Shown here: positions 33,159-40,637 of the stretch, one piece after another
How positions within the stretch are numbered: position 1 is the first letter of the stretch
How the letters are laid out: every line of letters starts with the position of its first letter
NCBI GenBank assembly: GCA_016278295.1
Contig: JADQCC010000236.1
Span: 1 to 40,637 of the forward strand
Source: Roseovarius sp.
Lineage (GTDB): Bacteria; Pseudomonadota; Alphaproteobacteria; Rhodobacterales; Rhodobacteraceae
Length of the DNA: 40,637 bases
Direction: 5' to 3'
Program-made: the position numbers and the translations under genes
The notes under the pieces: generated by a model
Database searches by the model: none
What the model saw: only the letters and a program-made list of their open reading frames with translations
What the model was told of the DNA's origin: nothing

Positions 33159-33222
33159 GGCCTGGAGGGGACGTTGGGGAGAGCCGCGCCGGGACCAAAT
33201 CCCCAACGTCCCCTTCCAGGCC
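33159..33222. repeat. long inverted repeat between degP-type gene and DUF1643
   Basis: Arms of 22 and 23 bases (33159-33180 and 33200-33222) are reverse complements with a single extra T. They start GGCCTGGAGGGGACGTTGGG on the left and are separated by 19 bases. The structure lies between convergent genes and is far larger than a terminator needs. It may be a bidirectional terminator, a small non-autonomous repeat element, or an RNA hairpin. Confidence 0.75.
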
Positions 33223-33271
33223 AACATCCCCCCGTCCATCCCGCCAGATCGCGCTGTGGCCTTGCGTGCCC

Positions 33272-33835
33272 TCAACCCGGCAGCGGAAACTCCGCGAGGG
33301 CTGCGTCCTTGCGCAGATAGAGCGGATGCTTGGCCGAGCCATCCTTGTTGAGACCAAAGCATTTGAGCGGGCGCCCGGTGGCAGCAAGCGCGGCGACGGC
33401 GGCGCGCACGGTGCCCGCGTAACGGGGGTGCAGGCGGCCATAGGCCATGACCACCAGTTCCGCCTCCCGCGCCATCGCCACCAGCGCGGGGATGTTGGCG
33501 GGGCTGCACGCCGCGTCCGGGTCGGCGGGCAGGTCTCGCGGCGAGGTCGCGCGCCAGTCGAGCACATTGCCCTTGAGATAGCGGGTATACCCCCAGTCAC
33601 GGGCAAAGGTCAATTCGCGGTGACAGGTGGGGTCCGAGGCTGAGGCGCTCGCCACCGACGGGTTCATACCCACGAAGAGAACGGCGCGCGGCGCCTCTCC
33701 GGGCGCGGTCCAGTCGCGAGAAAGCGACTGGCGATAGCGCCCGCACGGGGAAAAACCGGCCGCGCCGCGCACGCCTTCGGGCAGGCGCAGACGCACCTTG
33801 CCGCCCGGGTCGTGCCGATCCTCGGGCGCGGTCAT
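33272..33835 (-). CDS. DUF1643 domain-containing protein
   Basis: A 187-residue protein of the DUF1643 family. Its hallmarks are [53 protein letters not shown] and a C-terminal HPLYLRKDA. The family is widespread and uncharacterised. No signal peptide is present. The ATG at 33835 overlaps the stop of truB by four bases. It is the last gene of the rbfA operon. Confidence 0.85.
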   Translation of the reverse strand: MTAPEDRHDPGGKVRLRLPEGVRGAAGFSPCGRYRQSLSRDWTAPGEAPRAVLFVGMNPSVASASASDPTCHRELTFARDWGYTRYLKGNVLDWRATSPRDLPADPDAACSPANIPALVAMAREAELVVMAYGRLHPRYAGTVRAAVAALAATGRPLKCFGLNKDGSAKHPLYLRKDAALAEFPLPG

Positions 33836-34737
33836 CGGTTGAACACGCGCGAGGGATGCAGCTCGCCCGCCTTGTAGCGGCCCACGGCGATGGCGCGCCC
33901 GTCCTCGGCGGCCCAGCACTCCTCGCCATACTCGACGCCCGAGGCGATCACCATGCCGGGGTTGCCGTTGCGCAGACGCGCCGCGCCCTCTGGCGTGGCG
34001 GCGAGCATGGGCAGATCGGCGAGCCCCTCTTCGAGCGGACGAAGATGCGCATCGAGATCGGGGCCGCGCGCCAGCGCTTCTATGGTCTCCATGCTCACCC
34101 CGTCCTCGGCGTGGAACGGGCCGGACCAGGTGCGGCGCAGCGTCACCACGTGGCCGAAACAGCCCAGCGCGCGGCCCAGGTCGCGGGCGACGGACCGCAC
34201 GTAGCCGCCCTTGCCACAGGTCATCTCGATCACCGCGTGGTCGGGGTCGGGGCGGTCGGCGAGCACGATTTCCTCGACCCATAGCGGGCGGGCCGCAACC
34301 TCGAAATCCTCGCCCTCGCGGGCGCGCTTGTAGGCGCGCTGCCCGTCGATCTTGACCGCAGAGAAGCGCGGCGGCACCTGCATGATCTCGCCCAGAAAGG
34401 CACCGAGCGCGTCCTTGATCTGGTCGTCCGAGGGGCGCGCGTCGCTCGCGTCGGTCACCTCGCCCTCGGCGTCGTCGGTATTGGTGCCCTGCCCCAGCCG
34501 CACGGTAAAGCGATAGGCCTTGAGCGCGTCGGTGATATACGGGACGGTCTTGGTCGCCTCGCCCAGCGCGATGGCGAGCACGCCGGTGGCCTCGGGGTCA
34601 AGCGTGCCGGCATGGCCCGCCTTGCGCGCATCAAGCGCCCATTTCACCTTGTTCACCACAGCGGTGGAGGTCAGCCCCGCGGGCTTGTCCACCACCAACC
34701 ACCCGGAAATGTCGCGGCCCTTGGGCTTTCGTGCCAT
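33832..34737 (-). CDS. truB: tRNA pseudouridine55 synthase TruB
   Basis: It makes pseudouridine 55 in the T-loop of tRNAs. The protein has 301 residues. The catalytic Asp is in [14 protein letters not shown], the N-terminal landmark is [16 protein letters not shown], and [20 protein letters not shown] and [12 protein letters not shown] follow. A PUA-like tail ([15 protein letters not shown]) ends the protein. ATG 34737 is chosen over the longer track frame; GACAGGAACG lies upstream. It is in the rbfA operon, a known association. Confidence 0.96.
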   Translation of the reverse strand: MARKPKGRDISGWLVVDKPAGLTSTAVVNKVKWALDARKAGHAGTLDPEATGVLAIALGEATKTVPYITDALKAYRFTVRLGQGTNTDDAEGEVTDASDARPSDDQIKDALGAFLGEIMQVPPRFSAVKIDGQRAYKRAREGEDFEVAARPLWVEEIVLADRPDPDHAVIEMTCGKGGYVRSVARDLGRALGCFGHVVTLRRTWSGPFHAEDGVSMETIEALARGPDLDAHLRPLEEGLADLPMLAATPEGAARLRNGNPGMVIASGVEYGEECWAAEDGRAIAVGRYKAGELHPSRVFNR

Positions 34738-34777
34738 TCTTCGGTCCCGTTCCTGTCCCTCGATCAGGCGCAAGGGC

Positions 34778-35620
34778 CTAGTCGAGCGGCGCACCCTCGT
34801 CAACCACGACACCGAGGATGGGGCCGAGCGGCAGAAAGCTCCCGTCCGACCGCCCGAGCCCCGGTGCGTGGAGACGCGACACCTTGCCATCGAGATAAAG
34901 CGCTTGGCGCGCGCCGAGATAGTCGCGGAAGACGCGGGCGAAGCGGTGGAGATTCACCGGCGCATCGGAGATGAGAAACCACACGCGCCGCCCGTCGGCG
35001 GAGGTGCCCACACCGTTGCGGATAAAGCGGCTGTCGCTGTCCTCGATGAAGCGCGGGTGCAGCGCCCCGTCGATCACCAGCATCGGCCCCGATTGGGTGG
35101 CATGGCGGCAATCCGGGTCGGTACGGGCAAAGTCGCGCGTTTCCATCACGTCGGCGCGCCCTTTGCGCACACAGAACACGCCGTTGGGCAGCATCCCGAA
35201 ATTGCCGGGACCGGCGCGGGTGACAAGCGGAGCGGTCTTGCGCCCCGCCTCGACATAGAGGCCGACGGGGCGACGGTCGGGGTGGTACATGCCGCCATTC
35301 ATGGCAAAGGCGAGGCGCTTGCCCTGTTTCTCCAGCAGCCGCTCGACATTGGCAAAGCTGCCGAGAAGCGTATCGCTGCCGGGATCGTTGAGAAACAGGC
35401 GGATATCGTCGCGCGCGGCGTCCGCCTCGCACAGCGTGTAACCCGCGCCCTCGACGGTGATCGCGCGACACGATGCAGCGGATGCAGGGGCGCCGAGAGC
35501 CAGGACGAGGGGGGCGAGAAGGACGGCGGCGATTGGGTGGCCGCGCAAGAAGGCGCACAGAACCCGGTACAAGCTCAATGGACCGAGCCTACCCCTCCAC
35601 ATCCCGGCGCACCTTTTCAT
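34778..35620 (-). CDS. phosphodiester glycosidase (NAGPA) family protein
   Basis: A 280-residue exported protein with a hydrophobic segment ([19 protein letters not shown]) acting as signal peptide. The domain matches the NAGPA/DUF2233 family: [39 protein letters not shown] and [23 protein letters not shown] (read in parts). Family members cleave phosphodiester-linked N-acetylglucosamine or related glycosides in wall polymers. The start is uncertain: MKRCAG at 35620 lies inside the end of rbfA, and ATG 35602 is an alternative. It sits between rbfA and truB, which is unusual; a cell-envelope enzyme in a ribosome-maturation operon. Confidence 0.82.
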   Translation of the reverse strand: MKRCAGMWRGRLGPLSLYRVLCAFLRGHPIAAVLLAPLVLALGAPASAASCRAITVEGAGYTLCEADAARDDIRLFLNDPGSDTLLGSFANVERLLEKQGKRLAFAMNGGMYHPDRRPVGLYVEAGRKTAPLVTRAGPGNFGMLPNGVFCVRKGRADVMETRDFARTDPDCRHATQSGPMLVIDGALHPRFIEDSDSRFIRNGVGTSADGRRVWFLISDAPVNLHRFARVFRDYLGARQALYLDGKVSRLHAPGLGRSDGSFLPLGPILGVVVDEGAPLD

Positions 35621-35984
35621 CCTCGAAGAGCCGGCGCGTCTCGTCCATCTGGTCGAAGGTCTCGTCGAGGCGAAAGCGCAGGTCGGGCGTGAACTTGAGC
35701 CCCGCCTTGCGGCCGATGATGCGGCGCAGCTCGGCCTTGTTGCGCGCGAGGAACTCGATTGCCGCGCCCTGCGCCTCGCCGCCCAGCGGCATCACATAGG
35801 CCGTGGCGATCTTGAGATCGGGCGAGCAGCGCACCTCGCCCACCGTGATCGACAGGCGGTTGAGCTCGGGATCGTGGATGTCGCCGCGCATCAGCACCTC
35901 CGACAGCGTGCGGCGAACGAGTTCACCGACGCGGAGTTGCCGTTGCGAGGGACCGGGGCCGTCATGTGTGCGGTTCTTTGCCAT
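35589..35984 (-). CDS. rbfA: ribosome-binding factor A
   Basis: RbfA binds the 30S subunit and helps 16S rRNA maturation, notably in cold. It has 131 residues with a KH-like fold: [18 protein letters not shown] at the N-terminus, [23 protein letters not shown] in the centre (read in parts), and [18 protein letters not shown] in the C-terminal part. First gene of the rbfA-NAGPA-truB-DUF1643 operon. Its last 32 bases overlap the following ORF if that starts at 35620. Confidence 0.95.
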   Translation of the reverse strand: MAKNRTHDGPGPSQRQLRVGELVRRTLSEVLMRGDIHDPELNRLSITVGEVRCSPDLKIATAYVMPLGGEAQGAAIEFLARNKAELRRIIGRKAGLKFTPDLRFRLDETFDQMDETRRLFEDEKVRRDVEG

Positions 35985-36032
35985 TGCGCCGATCTAATCC
36001 TTCGCGCGGGCCGTGCCAAGCGGCGGCAGGGC

Positions 36033-36821
36033 TCAATCGTCGAGATCGGCGAAGAGATTCTCGCTCTCGACGAAATCTATCCGTTCCTCGGCCACGGTGC
36101 CGTCGTTGATGTCGCGGGTTTCCACCCGGCCATCGCCAAAGCCGAGAATCACCACGTCGCAGATATCGAGGAACAGGCCGTTCTCGACCACCCCCGGCAT
36201 CTGGTTGAGCGCCATCGAAAGCCGGTGCGGGTGGCCGATGCGGGCAAGATGCAGATCGACGATGTAATTGCCCTCGTCGGTGACGAAGGGGCGGTCGCCG
36301 TTCATCCGCAGCGAGGCGTCGCGCCCGAGCACGTCCATGTTGATGAGCAGCTCCTCGATCAGCGATTTCGTGGTCTGCCAGCCGAACGGGATCACCTCGA
36401 CCGGCAGGGGAAAGGCCCCGAGATGCTCGACCTCCTTGCCGATATCGGCGATCACGATCATCTGGTCGCTGGCGGTTGCGACGATCTTTTCCTGCAACAG
36501 CGCCCCGCCGCCGCCCTTGATCAGGTTGAGGTTGGCATCGAACTCATCCGCGCCGTCGATGGTCACGTCCAGCCATTTCGCCTCGTCGAGGCTGATGACC
36601 TCGATGCCCACCTCGCGGGCAAGCTCGGCGGTGCGGGTGGAGGTGGGCACGCCCTTGATCTTGAGCCCGTCCTCGCGCACCATTTCGCCTAGGCAGCGCA
36701 CCATCCACGCCGCGGTAGACCCGGTGCCAAGCCCCACGCGCATCCCGTCCTCGATGTAGTCGACCGACCGTTTGGCGGCGACGAACTTGGCCTTGTCGAT
36801 GGGCGAAAGCTCTCCGGTCAT
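36033..36821 (-). CDS. rpiA: ribose-5-phosphate isomerase A
   Basis: It interconverts ribose 5-phosphate and ribulose 5-phosphate in the pentose phosphate pathway. The protein has 262 residues. Active-site motifs are GLGTGSTAAWMV, TIDGADEFD and IKGGGGALLQEKIVA, with DEGNYIVDL near the C-terminal part. An acidic tail (ENLFADLDD) extends beyond most homologues. Stands alone, between rbfA and the TerB-like gene. Confidence 0.97.
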   Translation of the reverse strand: MTGELSPIDKAKFVAAKRSVDYIEDGMRVGLGTGSTAAWMVRCLGEMVREDGLKIKGVPTSTRTAELAREVGIEVISLDEAKWLDVTIDGADEFDANLNLIKGGGGALLQEKIVATASDQMIVIADIGKEVEHLGAFPLPVEVIPFGWQTTKSLIEELLINMDVLGRDASLRMNGDRPFVTDEGNYIVDLHLARIGHPHRLSMALNQMPGVVENGLFLDICDVVILGFGDGRVETRDINDGTVAEERIDFVESENLFADLDD

Positions 36822-36902
36822 GGCGGCGTCCCTCCGGGCTGTGGCACCTGACGTTATAGGCGCGTTGCGGTGGCGGCGCGAGTGGCAATCGCCGTCCCGC
36901 GC

Positions 36903-37328
36903 TCAGATCGTAAGGTGGCGCGCGCGCGCGCCACGCTCGATGGCGGCGGCGTGCAGCCGGTCGATATCGAGCTCGTAGCGCATTTCCTCCAACAGCCGCA
37001 ACTCACGGTCGTTGAGCGTACCATCCGCCGCCGCCACGTCGCAGGCAAGCGCATAGGCGGTCTCGTTCAGCGCCTCGGGCAGGTTGGCACGCATGAGACC
37101 AAATAGCGCGTCGAGCCCGTCCTCGACCGAAAACAGATCGAACACGGTCTGCGACATCACGCGCAGCCGATCGAGATCGTAGCTGGCAAAGATGGGCAGG
37201 TTGTTGATCGTGCTCTCGATCTTGACGAGCTCGGCGGTGCGCATGTTCTCGTCGGAGGCGGAAACCGCGATCATCAGGGCGACGAGGCAATCCTGCGGCG
37301 ACAGCGAGTGGGGGATCTGGTCTGACAT
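36903..37328 (-). CDS. TerB-like (tellurite resistance TerB family) protein
   Basis: A 141-residue helical cytosolic protein. It has the two-repeat pattern of TerB-like domains: LVALMIAVSASDENMRTAELVKIE (read in parts) and, later, YALACDVAAADGTLNDRELRLLEE, each with an acidic D/S-G-x-L-x-x-x-E turn. TerB domains bind metal ions and occur in stress or membrane-linked complexes. The ATG at 37328 has AAAGG upstream; the track start is too long. Divergent from lysS. No other ter genes are present, so tellurite resistance is not implied. Confidence 0.75.
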   Translation of the reverse strand: MSDQIPHSLSPQDCLVALMIAVSASDENMRTAELVKIESTINNLPIFASYDLDRLRVMSQTVFDLFSVEDGLDALFGLMRANLPEALNETAYALACDVAAADGTLNDRELRLLEEMRYELDIDRLHAAAIERGARARHLTI

Positions 37329-37367
37329 GGGGGGCCTTTCAGGGGGCGCGTGTTGCGGTGCAGAATA

Positions 37368-37396
37368 TTGACTGTCCCGCGCCCCGGCAATAGGAA
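37368..37396 (+). promoter_or_regulatory. promoter candidate of lysS
   Basis: TTGACT (37368-37373), 17 bases, TAGGAA (37391-37396). The start codon lies 50 bases further. The -35 and spacing match the atpI candidate. Confidence 0.45.
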
Positions 37397-37446
37397 CCCG
37401 CAATGTCGCGCGGGCCATTGCCTGCGACAAAACCGGAGTTTGAGCA

Positions 37447-39021
37447 ATGTCCGATCTGCGCGAAGCGGCGATGAATTCAAAGGCGTGGCCTTTTGAAGAG
37501 GCGCGCCGCGTGCTCAAACGCTACGAAAAGACCCCGCCGGAAAAGGGTCATGTGCTGTTCGAGACCGGCTATGGACCGAGCGGATTGCCGCATATCGGCA
37601 CCTTCGGCGAGGTGCTGCGCACCACCATGATCCGCCGCGCCTTCGAGGTGATCAGCGATATCCCCACGCGGCTCATCTGTTTTTCTGACGATCTCGACGG
37701 GATGCGCAAGGTGCCGGGCAACGTGCCCGACCGCGAAATGCTGGCCGAGCACCTGCAAAAGCCGCTCACATCCGTGCCCGACCCGTTCGGCACGCACGCG
37801 AGCTTTGGCGCGCACAACAACGCCATGCTGCGGCGGTTCCTCGATACGTTCGGGTTCGAGTACGAATTCGTCAGCGCCACGGAATTCTACCGCTCCGGGC
37901 AGTTCGACGAGGTGCTGCTGCGCGCCGCCGCGCGCTATGACGACATCATGAAGATCATGCTGAAATCGCTGCGCGAAGAGCGTCAGCAGACCTATTCGAT
38001 CTTCCTGCCCATCCACCCCGAGACGGGGCGCGTGCTCTACGTCCCGATGAAGCATGTGGACGGCGCCAGGGGCGAAATCACCTTCGACGACGAGCAGGGC
38101 CGCGAATGGACGCTTCCTGTCACCGGCGGTCGGGTAAAGCTGCAATGGAAGCCCGATTTCGGGGCGCGCTGGGCGGCGCTGGGCGTCGATTTCGAGATGT
38201 ATGGCAAGGACCATTCCACCAACACGCCGATCTATGACGGCATCTGCCGGGCGCTGGGCATGCGCCCGCCCGAGCATTTCACCTACGAGCTGTTCCTCGA
38301 CGAGAGCGGGCAGAAGATCTCGAAATCCTCCGGCAACGGCATCTCGATCGACGAATGGCTGCGCTATGCCGCGACCGAGAGCCTCAGCTATTTCATGTAT
38401 CAAAAGCCCAAGACCGCCAAACGGCTGCATTTCGACGTGATCCCAAAGGCGGTGGACGAGTATCACCAGCAATTGCGCGCCTATGCCGGTCAGGACGCGG
38501 CACAGCGGGCGGCCAACCCGGTCCATCACATCCACAACGGCGACGTACCCCAGAGCCGGATGGTGGTGCCCTTCTCGATGCTGCTCAACCTCGCCTCGGT
38601 TTCCGCTGCCCATGACAAGGAGACGCTCTGGGGCTTCATCCGCCGTTACGCGCCCGAGGCAAACGCCGCGACGCATCCCGATCTCGATGCCGCGGCGGGC
38701 GGGGCGGTGCGCTATTACGAGGATTTCGTCGCCCCCGCCAAGGTCTATCGCGCGCCCACCGATCTGGAGCGTGAGGCGCTGACCGATCTGCGTGACCAAC
38801 TGGAAGCCTATGACGGGCCCACGGATGACGAAGCGCTGCAATCCATCGTCTACGCCGTGGGGCGCGACCGGTTCGACCCGCTCCGCGACTGGTTCAAGGC
38901 ACTCTACGAGGTGCTTTTGGGGGCCTCCCAGGGCCCGCGCTTCGGCGGGTTCATCGCGCTTTACGGCGTGGCAGAGACGGTGGCGCTGATCGACCGGGCG
39001 CTGGCGGGCGAACTGGCTTGA
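37447..39021 (+). CDS. lysS: class I lysine--tRNA ligase
   Basis: It charges tRNA-Lys with lysine. The protein has 524 residues and belongs to the class I (Rossmann-fold) LysRS otherwise typical of archaea and found in alphaproteobacteria and spirochaetes. The HIGH motif is [14 protein letters not shown], and the KMSKS motif is [32 protein letters not shown] is a conserved segment of the class. No class II LysRS is seen in the window. CGGAG lies eight bases before ATG 37447. The gene (also called lysK) is followed by a cytochrome c gene 65 bases later. Confidence 0.96.
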   Translation: MSDLREAAMNSKAWPFEEARRVLKRYEKTPPEKGHVLFETGYGPSGLPHIGTFGEVLRTTMIRRAFEVISDIPTRLICFSDDLDGMRKVPGNVPDREMLAEHLQKPLTSVPDPFGTHASFGAHNNAMLRRFLDTFGFEYEFVSATEFYRSGQFDEVLLRAAARYDDIMKIMLKSLREERQQTYSIFLPIHPETGRVLYVPMKHVDGARGEITFDDEQGREWTLPVTGGRVKLQWKPDFGARWAALGVDFEMYGKDHSTNTPIYDGICRALGMRPPEHFTYELFLDESGQKISKSSGNGISIDEWLRYAATESLSYFMYQKPKTAKRLHFDVIPKAVDEYHQQLRAYAGQDAAQRAANPVHHIHNGDVPQSRMVVPFSMLLNLASVSAAHDKETLWGFIRRYAPEANAATHPDLDAAAGGAVRYYEDFVAPAKVYRAPTDLEREALTDLRDQLEAYDGPTDDEALQSIVYAVGRDRFDPLRDWFKALYEVLLGASQGPRFGGFIALYGVAETVALIDRALAGELA

Positions 39022-39086
39022 TCGGGATCATTGCGCGGGGCGCGCCGCGCGGATAGCCTCGGATGCAAAAGCAAATGAGGCCCACG

Positions 39087-39491
39087 ATGCAGACCCGTCC
39101 CCTGTTCCTTGTCACCGTGCTGGGCGTTGCCGCCTGCGTGCAGGCCGTTTCCATGCCCGATGCAAGCGAAGGCGCGGCGATCTATGCCGAGAACTGCGCG
39201 CAGTGCCACGGCACTTCGGGCAAGGGCGACGGACCCTGGGCCGCGGGGGTGACCCCCCCGCCCGCCGATCTGACCCGACTTTCCGCGGATGGCACCTTCC
39301 CGCGCCGTCATGTGCTGTCGGTGATCGACGGCTACGACCGCACCGGCCTGCCGGGGCAGGACATGCCGGAATTCGGCCTGCTGCTGGAGGGCGAGACGGT
39401 GCCGGTGGATGTGGGCGACGGGGTGCTCACGCCCACACCGCGCCCGCTCGCGGCCCTGATGGCCTACCTGGAGAGCATCCAGGAGGGGTGA
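39087..39491 (+). CDS. c-type cytochrome lipoprotein
   Basis: A small class I cytochrome c of 134 residues. The N-terminal hydrophobic segment ends in a lipobox (LGVAAC), so it should be a lipid-anchored periplasmic protein. The heme site is CAQCH, and the axial Met is probably in GQDMPEFG. The family role is electron transfer to or from a membrane complex; the partner is not shown. ATG 39087 with TGAGG seven bases upstream is chosen over the track start at 39063. Same strand as lysS. Confidence 0.85.
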   Translation: MQTRPLFLVTVLGVAACVQAVSMPDASEGAAIYAENCAQCHGTSGKGDGPWAAGVTPPPADLTRLSADGTFPRRHVLSVIDGYDRTGLPGQDMPEFGLLLEGETVPVDVGDGVLTPTPRPLAALMAYLESIQEG

Positions 39492-39507
39492 GGGTGGCCC
39501 GCAACGG

Positions 39508-39834
39508 CTAGCCGCCGCGGATCAGGTCGTCCTCATCCTCCGCCGCCGACAGTCCGAGCGCATCCAGCCCGTTCTCGAGGTGATCCGACAGGTGCGGCGT
39601 GCCGATCAGGTAGTCGGCGCAAGGCGTCGTCGCCTCCTCAAAGGCGGTGCGCCTTGCCTCCTCGAACTCCTCGGCCTCAAAGCTGCCGCGCCCGACCCAC
39701 ATGACCGCGACAAGGCTTGCCTGTTCCTCCTCGGTCAACCGGTCGATGAAGGCACGCAACTCGCCCTCGGCACGGCCAAGCTCGCGCGCCATGAGAACGA
39801 TCTGAGCGATCTTGTAAACGGTGATGTCCAGCAT
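39508..39834 (-). CDS. DUF3775 domain-containing protein
   Basis: A 108-residue acidic helical protein of the uncharacterised DUF3775 family, common in alphaproteobacteria. It begins MLDITVYKIAQIVLMAREL and has LVAVMWVGRGSFEAEEFEEA and PHLSDHLENGLDALG. No signal peptide is present. GAGGAGG is seven bases upstream of the start. The function is unknown. Convergent with the cytochrome c gene. Confidence 0.85.
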   Translation of the reverse strand: MLDITVYKIAQIVLMARELGRAEGELRAFIDRLTEEEQASLVAVMWVGRGSFEAEEFEEARRTAFEEATTPCADYLIGTPHLSDHLENGLDALGLSAAEDEDDLIRGG

Positions 39835-39899
39835 GGGCGGCCTCCTCGCGCACGATCATGCCACAGATTTGCCCGCACGCAGAGACCCTTTCCTTGATC

Positions 39900-40634
39900 T
39901 CACGCAAACAGGCGATAATAGAGCCCGTCCGGCAAAAATCGCGACAGGCGAAACACGTAGCTGAAAAGCCGGGGAAAATGGCGCTGAAAGGTGCCCGCGT
40001 CGCACATCAGCTCGAACATTTCCTGCGCGGCGGCCTCGGGCGACATGATGAATGACATGTGAAACGCGTTCTTGTCGGTGAGCCGTGTCCTGATAAAGCC
40101 GGGATTGGCAAGCTGCACGCGCACGCCGCTGCGCCACAGATCGGCGCGCATCGATTCGGCGAGGCTCATCACCCCGGCCTTCGACGCCGCATAACCGATG
40201 GCACCGGGCAAGCCGCGAAACCCCGACAACGAGCCGGTCAGCACGATATGCCCCGCGCCCTTCGCCACCATACCGGGCACAACATGGCCCAGAACCCGCA
40301 CAGCGCCGGTGAAATTCACATCGGCCATCGCCGTGGCCTCGTCCGCGCGCCATCCGGTGGCGGGCATCGGCCAGTAGACGCCAGCGAGGTAGACCAGACC
40401 GTCGATCTCGCCCACGGCTTCAGCCGCCTGTGCCACGCTGGCATCGTCGCGCACGTCCACCGGCACGGCGCGCGCACGTCCCGGCAGGGCGGCGACAAGC
40501 TCCCCGAGCCGCGCCTCGTTGCGGGCGGACACGATCACCTCCGCCCCCGCCGCGTTCAGCTTGTGCGCCAGCGCCGCGCCCAGCCCCTCGCTCGCCCCCA
40601 CCAGCCAATAGCGCTTGCCCTGCCAATCGGTCAT
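39900..40634 (-). CDS. short-chain dehydrogenase/reductase (SDR) family protein
   Basis: A 244-residue NAD(P)-dependent oxidoreductase. The cofactor motif is LVGASEGLGAAL (G-x3-G-x-G), the catalytic Ser is in LTGSLSG, and the Tyr-Lys pair in YAASK. The substrate is unknown. The C-terminus (SRFLPDGLYYRLF) is hydrophobic and may bind the membrane. It starts three bases from the right edge, so upstream regulation is outside the window. Confidence 0.9.
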   Translation of the reverse strand: MTDWQGKRYWLVGASEGLGAALAHKLNAAGAEVIVSARNEARLGELVAALPGRARAVPVDVRDDASVAQAAEAVGEIDGLVYLAGVYWPMPATGWRADEATAMADVNFTGAVRVLGHVVPGMVAKGAGHIVLTGSLSGFRGLPGAIGYAASKAGVMSLAESMRADLWRSGVRVQLANPGFIRTRLTDKNAFHMSFIMSPEAAAQEMFELMCDAGTFQRHFPRLFSYVFRLSRFLPDGLYYRLFA

Positions 40635-40637
40635 GGC

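Noticed and set aside
31542-33509. 655-aa minus-strand ORF opposite the degP-type gene
   Set aside because: It is an antisense shadow of the protease, whose triad and PDZ domains are plain on the plus strand.
36903-37328. Tellurite resistance system
   Set aside because: Only a lone TerB-like domain is present, with no terA, terC, terD or terZ neighbours.
1-40637. CRISPR array, toxin-antitoxin pair, prophage or defence island
   Set aside because: No regularly spaced repeats, no nuclease or phage structural motifs and no typical small toxin-antitoxin pair were seen; most genes are housekeeping.

Overview
The window looks like a chromosomal segment of an alphaproteobacterium of the order Rhodobacterales (Roseobacter/Rhodobacter type). 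The pointers are high GC with strong C/G third-position bias, a petABC bc1 operon, an F0 ATP synthase operon (I-a-c-b'-b) with no F1 genes beside it, a class I lysyl-tRNA synthetase, DUF4170 next to waaA-lpxK, and a hflK-hflC-DUF2065-degP cluster. This is inference from gene content; no database search was possible. No tRNA, rRNA or CRISPR was recognised, and no stretch longer than 300 bases lacks a gene.

Layout. Bases 1-4600 hold a possible insertion-sequence end, a glutathione S-transferase, an outer-membrane beta-barrel protein (minus) and petABC (Rieske, cytochrome b, cytochrome c1) closed by a strong terminator. Bases 4600-10600 hold alkB-type hydroxylase and mutY (minus), then dciA-like and dsbA-like genes (plus), then a lipid A/Kdo operon on the minus strand (DUF4170, waaA, lpxK). 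Bases 10700-16300 are the most accessory-looking part: a class I glutamine amidotransferase, a zinc-ribbon methyltransferase overlapping a stand-alone Hen1-like RNA 2'-O-methyltransferase, an AstE/aspartoacylase-type deacylase overlapping a sulfotransferase-like P-loop protein, and two tandem paralogous membrane proteins of unknown function.

Bases 16300-24800 carry asd, an MFS transporter with a histone-deacetylase-family hydrolase, an MscS channel, rsfS-rlmH with an unusual leader, a LysR regulator, a GT61-type glycosyltransferase overlapping an ArsR regulator, and a universal stress protein. Bases 24950-27725 are the F0 operon, with a promoter candidate, RNA hairpins on both sides of atpE, and a textbook terminator. 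Bases 27800-33130 hold gor, hflK, hflC, DUF2065 and a DegP-type protease: redox and envelope protein quality control.

The last part holds a minus-strand RNA and ribosome-maturation operon (rbfA, a phosphodiester-glycosidase-family protein, truB, DUF1643), rpiA and a TerB-like protein. It ends with class I lysS and a cytochrome c lipoprotein on plus, then DUF3775 and a short-chain dehydrogenase on minus. The themes are respiration and energy conversion, envelope biogenesis, and ribosome/tRNA maturation.

No complete new multi-gene defence or mobile system is evident. The best candidates for something little described are the Hen1-like/zinc-ribbon methyltransferase pair without Pnkp, the tandem 'EEISWG' membrane proteins, the rsfS leader ORF, and several strong inverted repeats. 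Start codons were chosen by ribosome-binding site and family length; where they stay uncertain this is stated.
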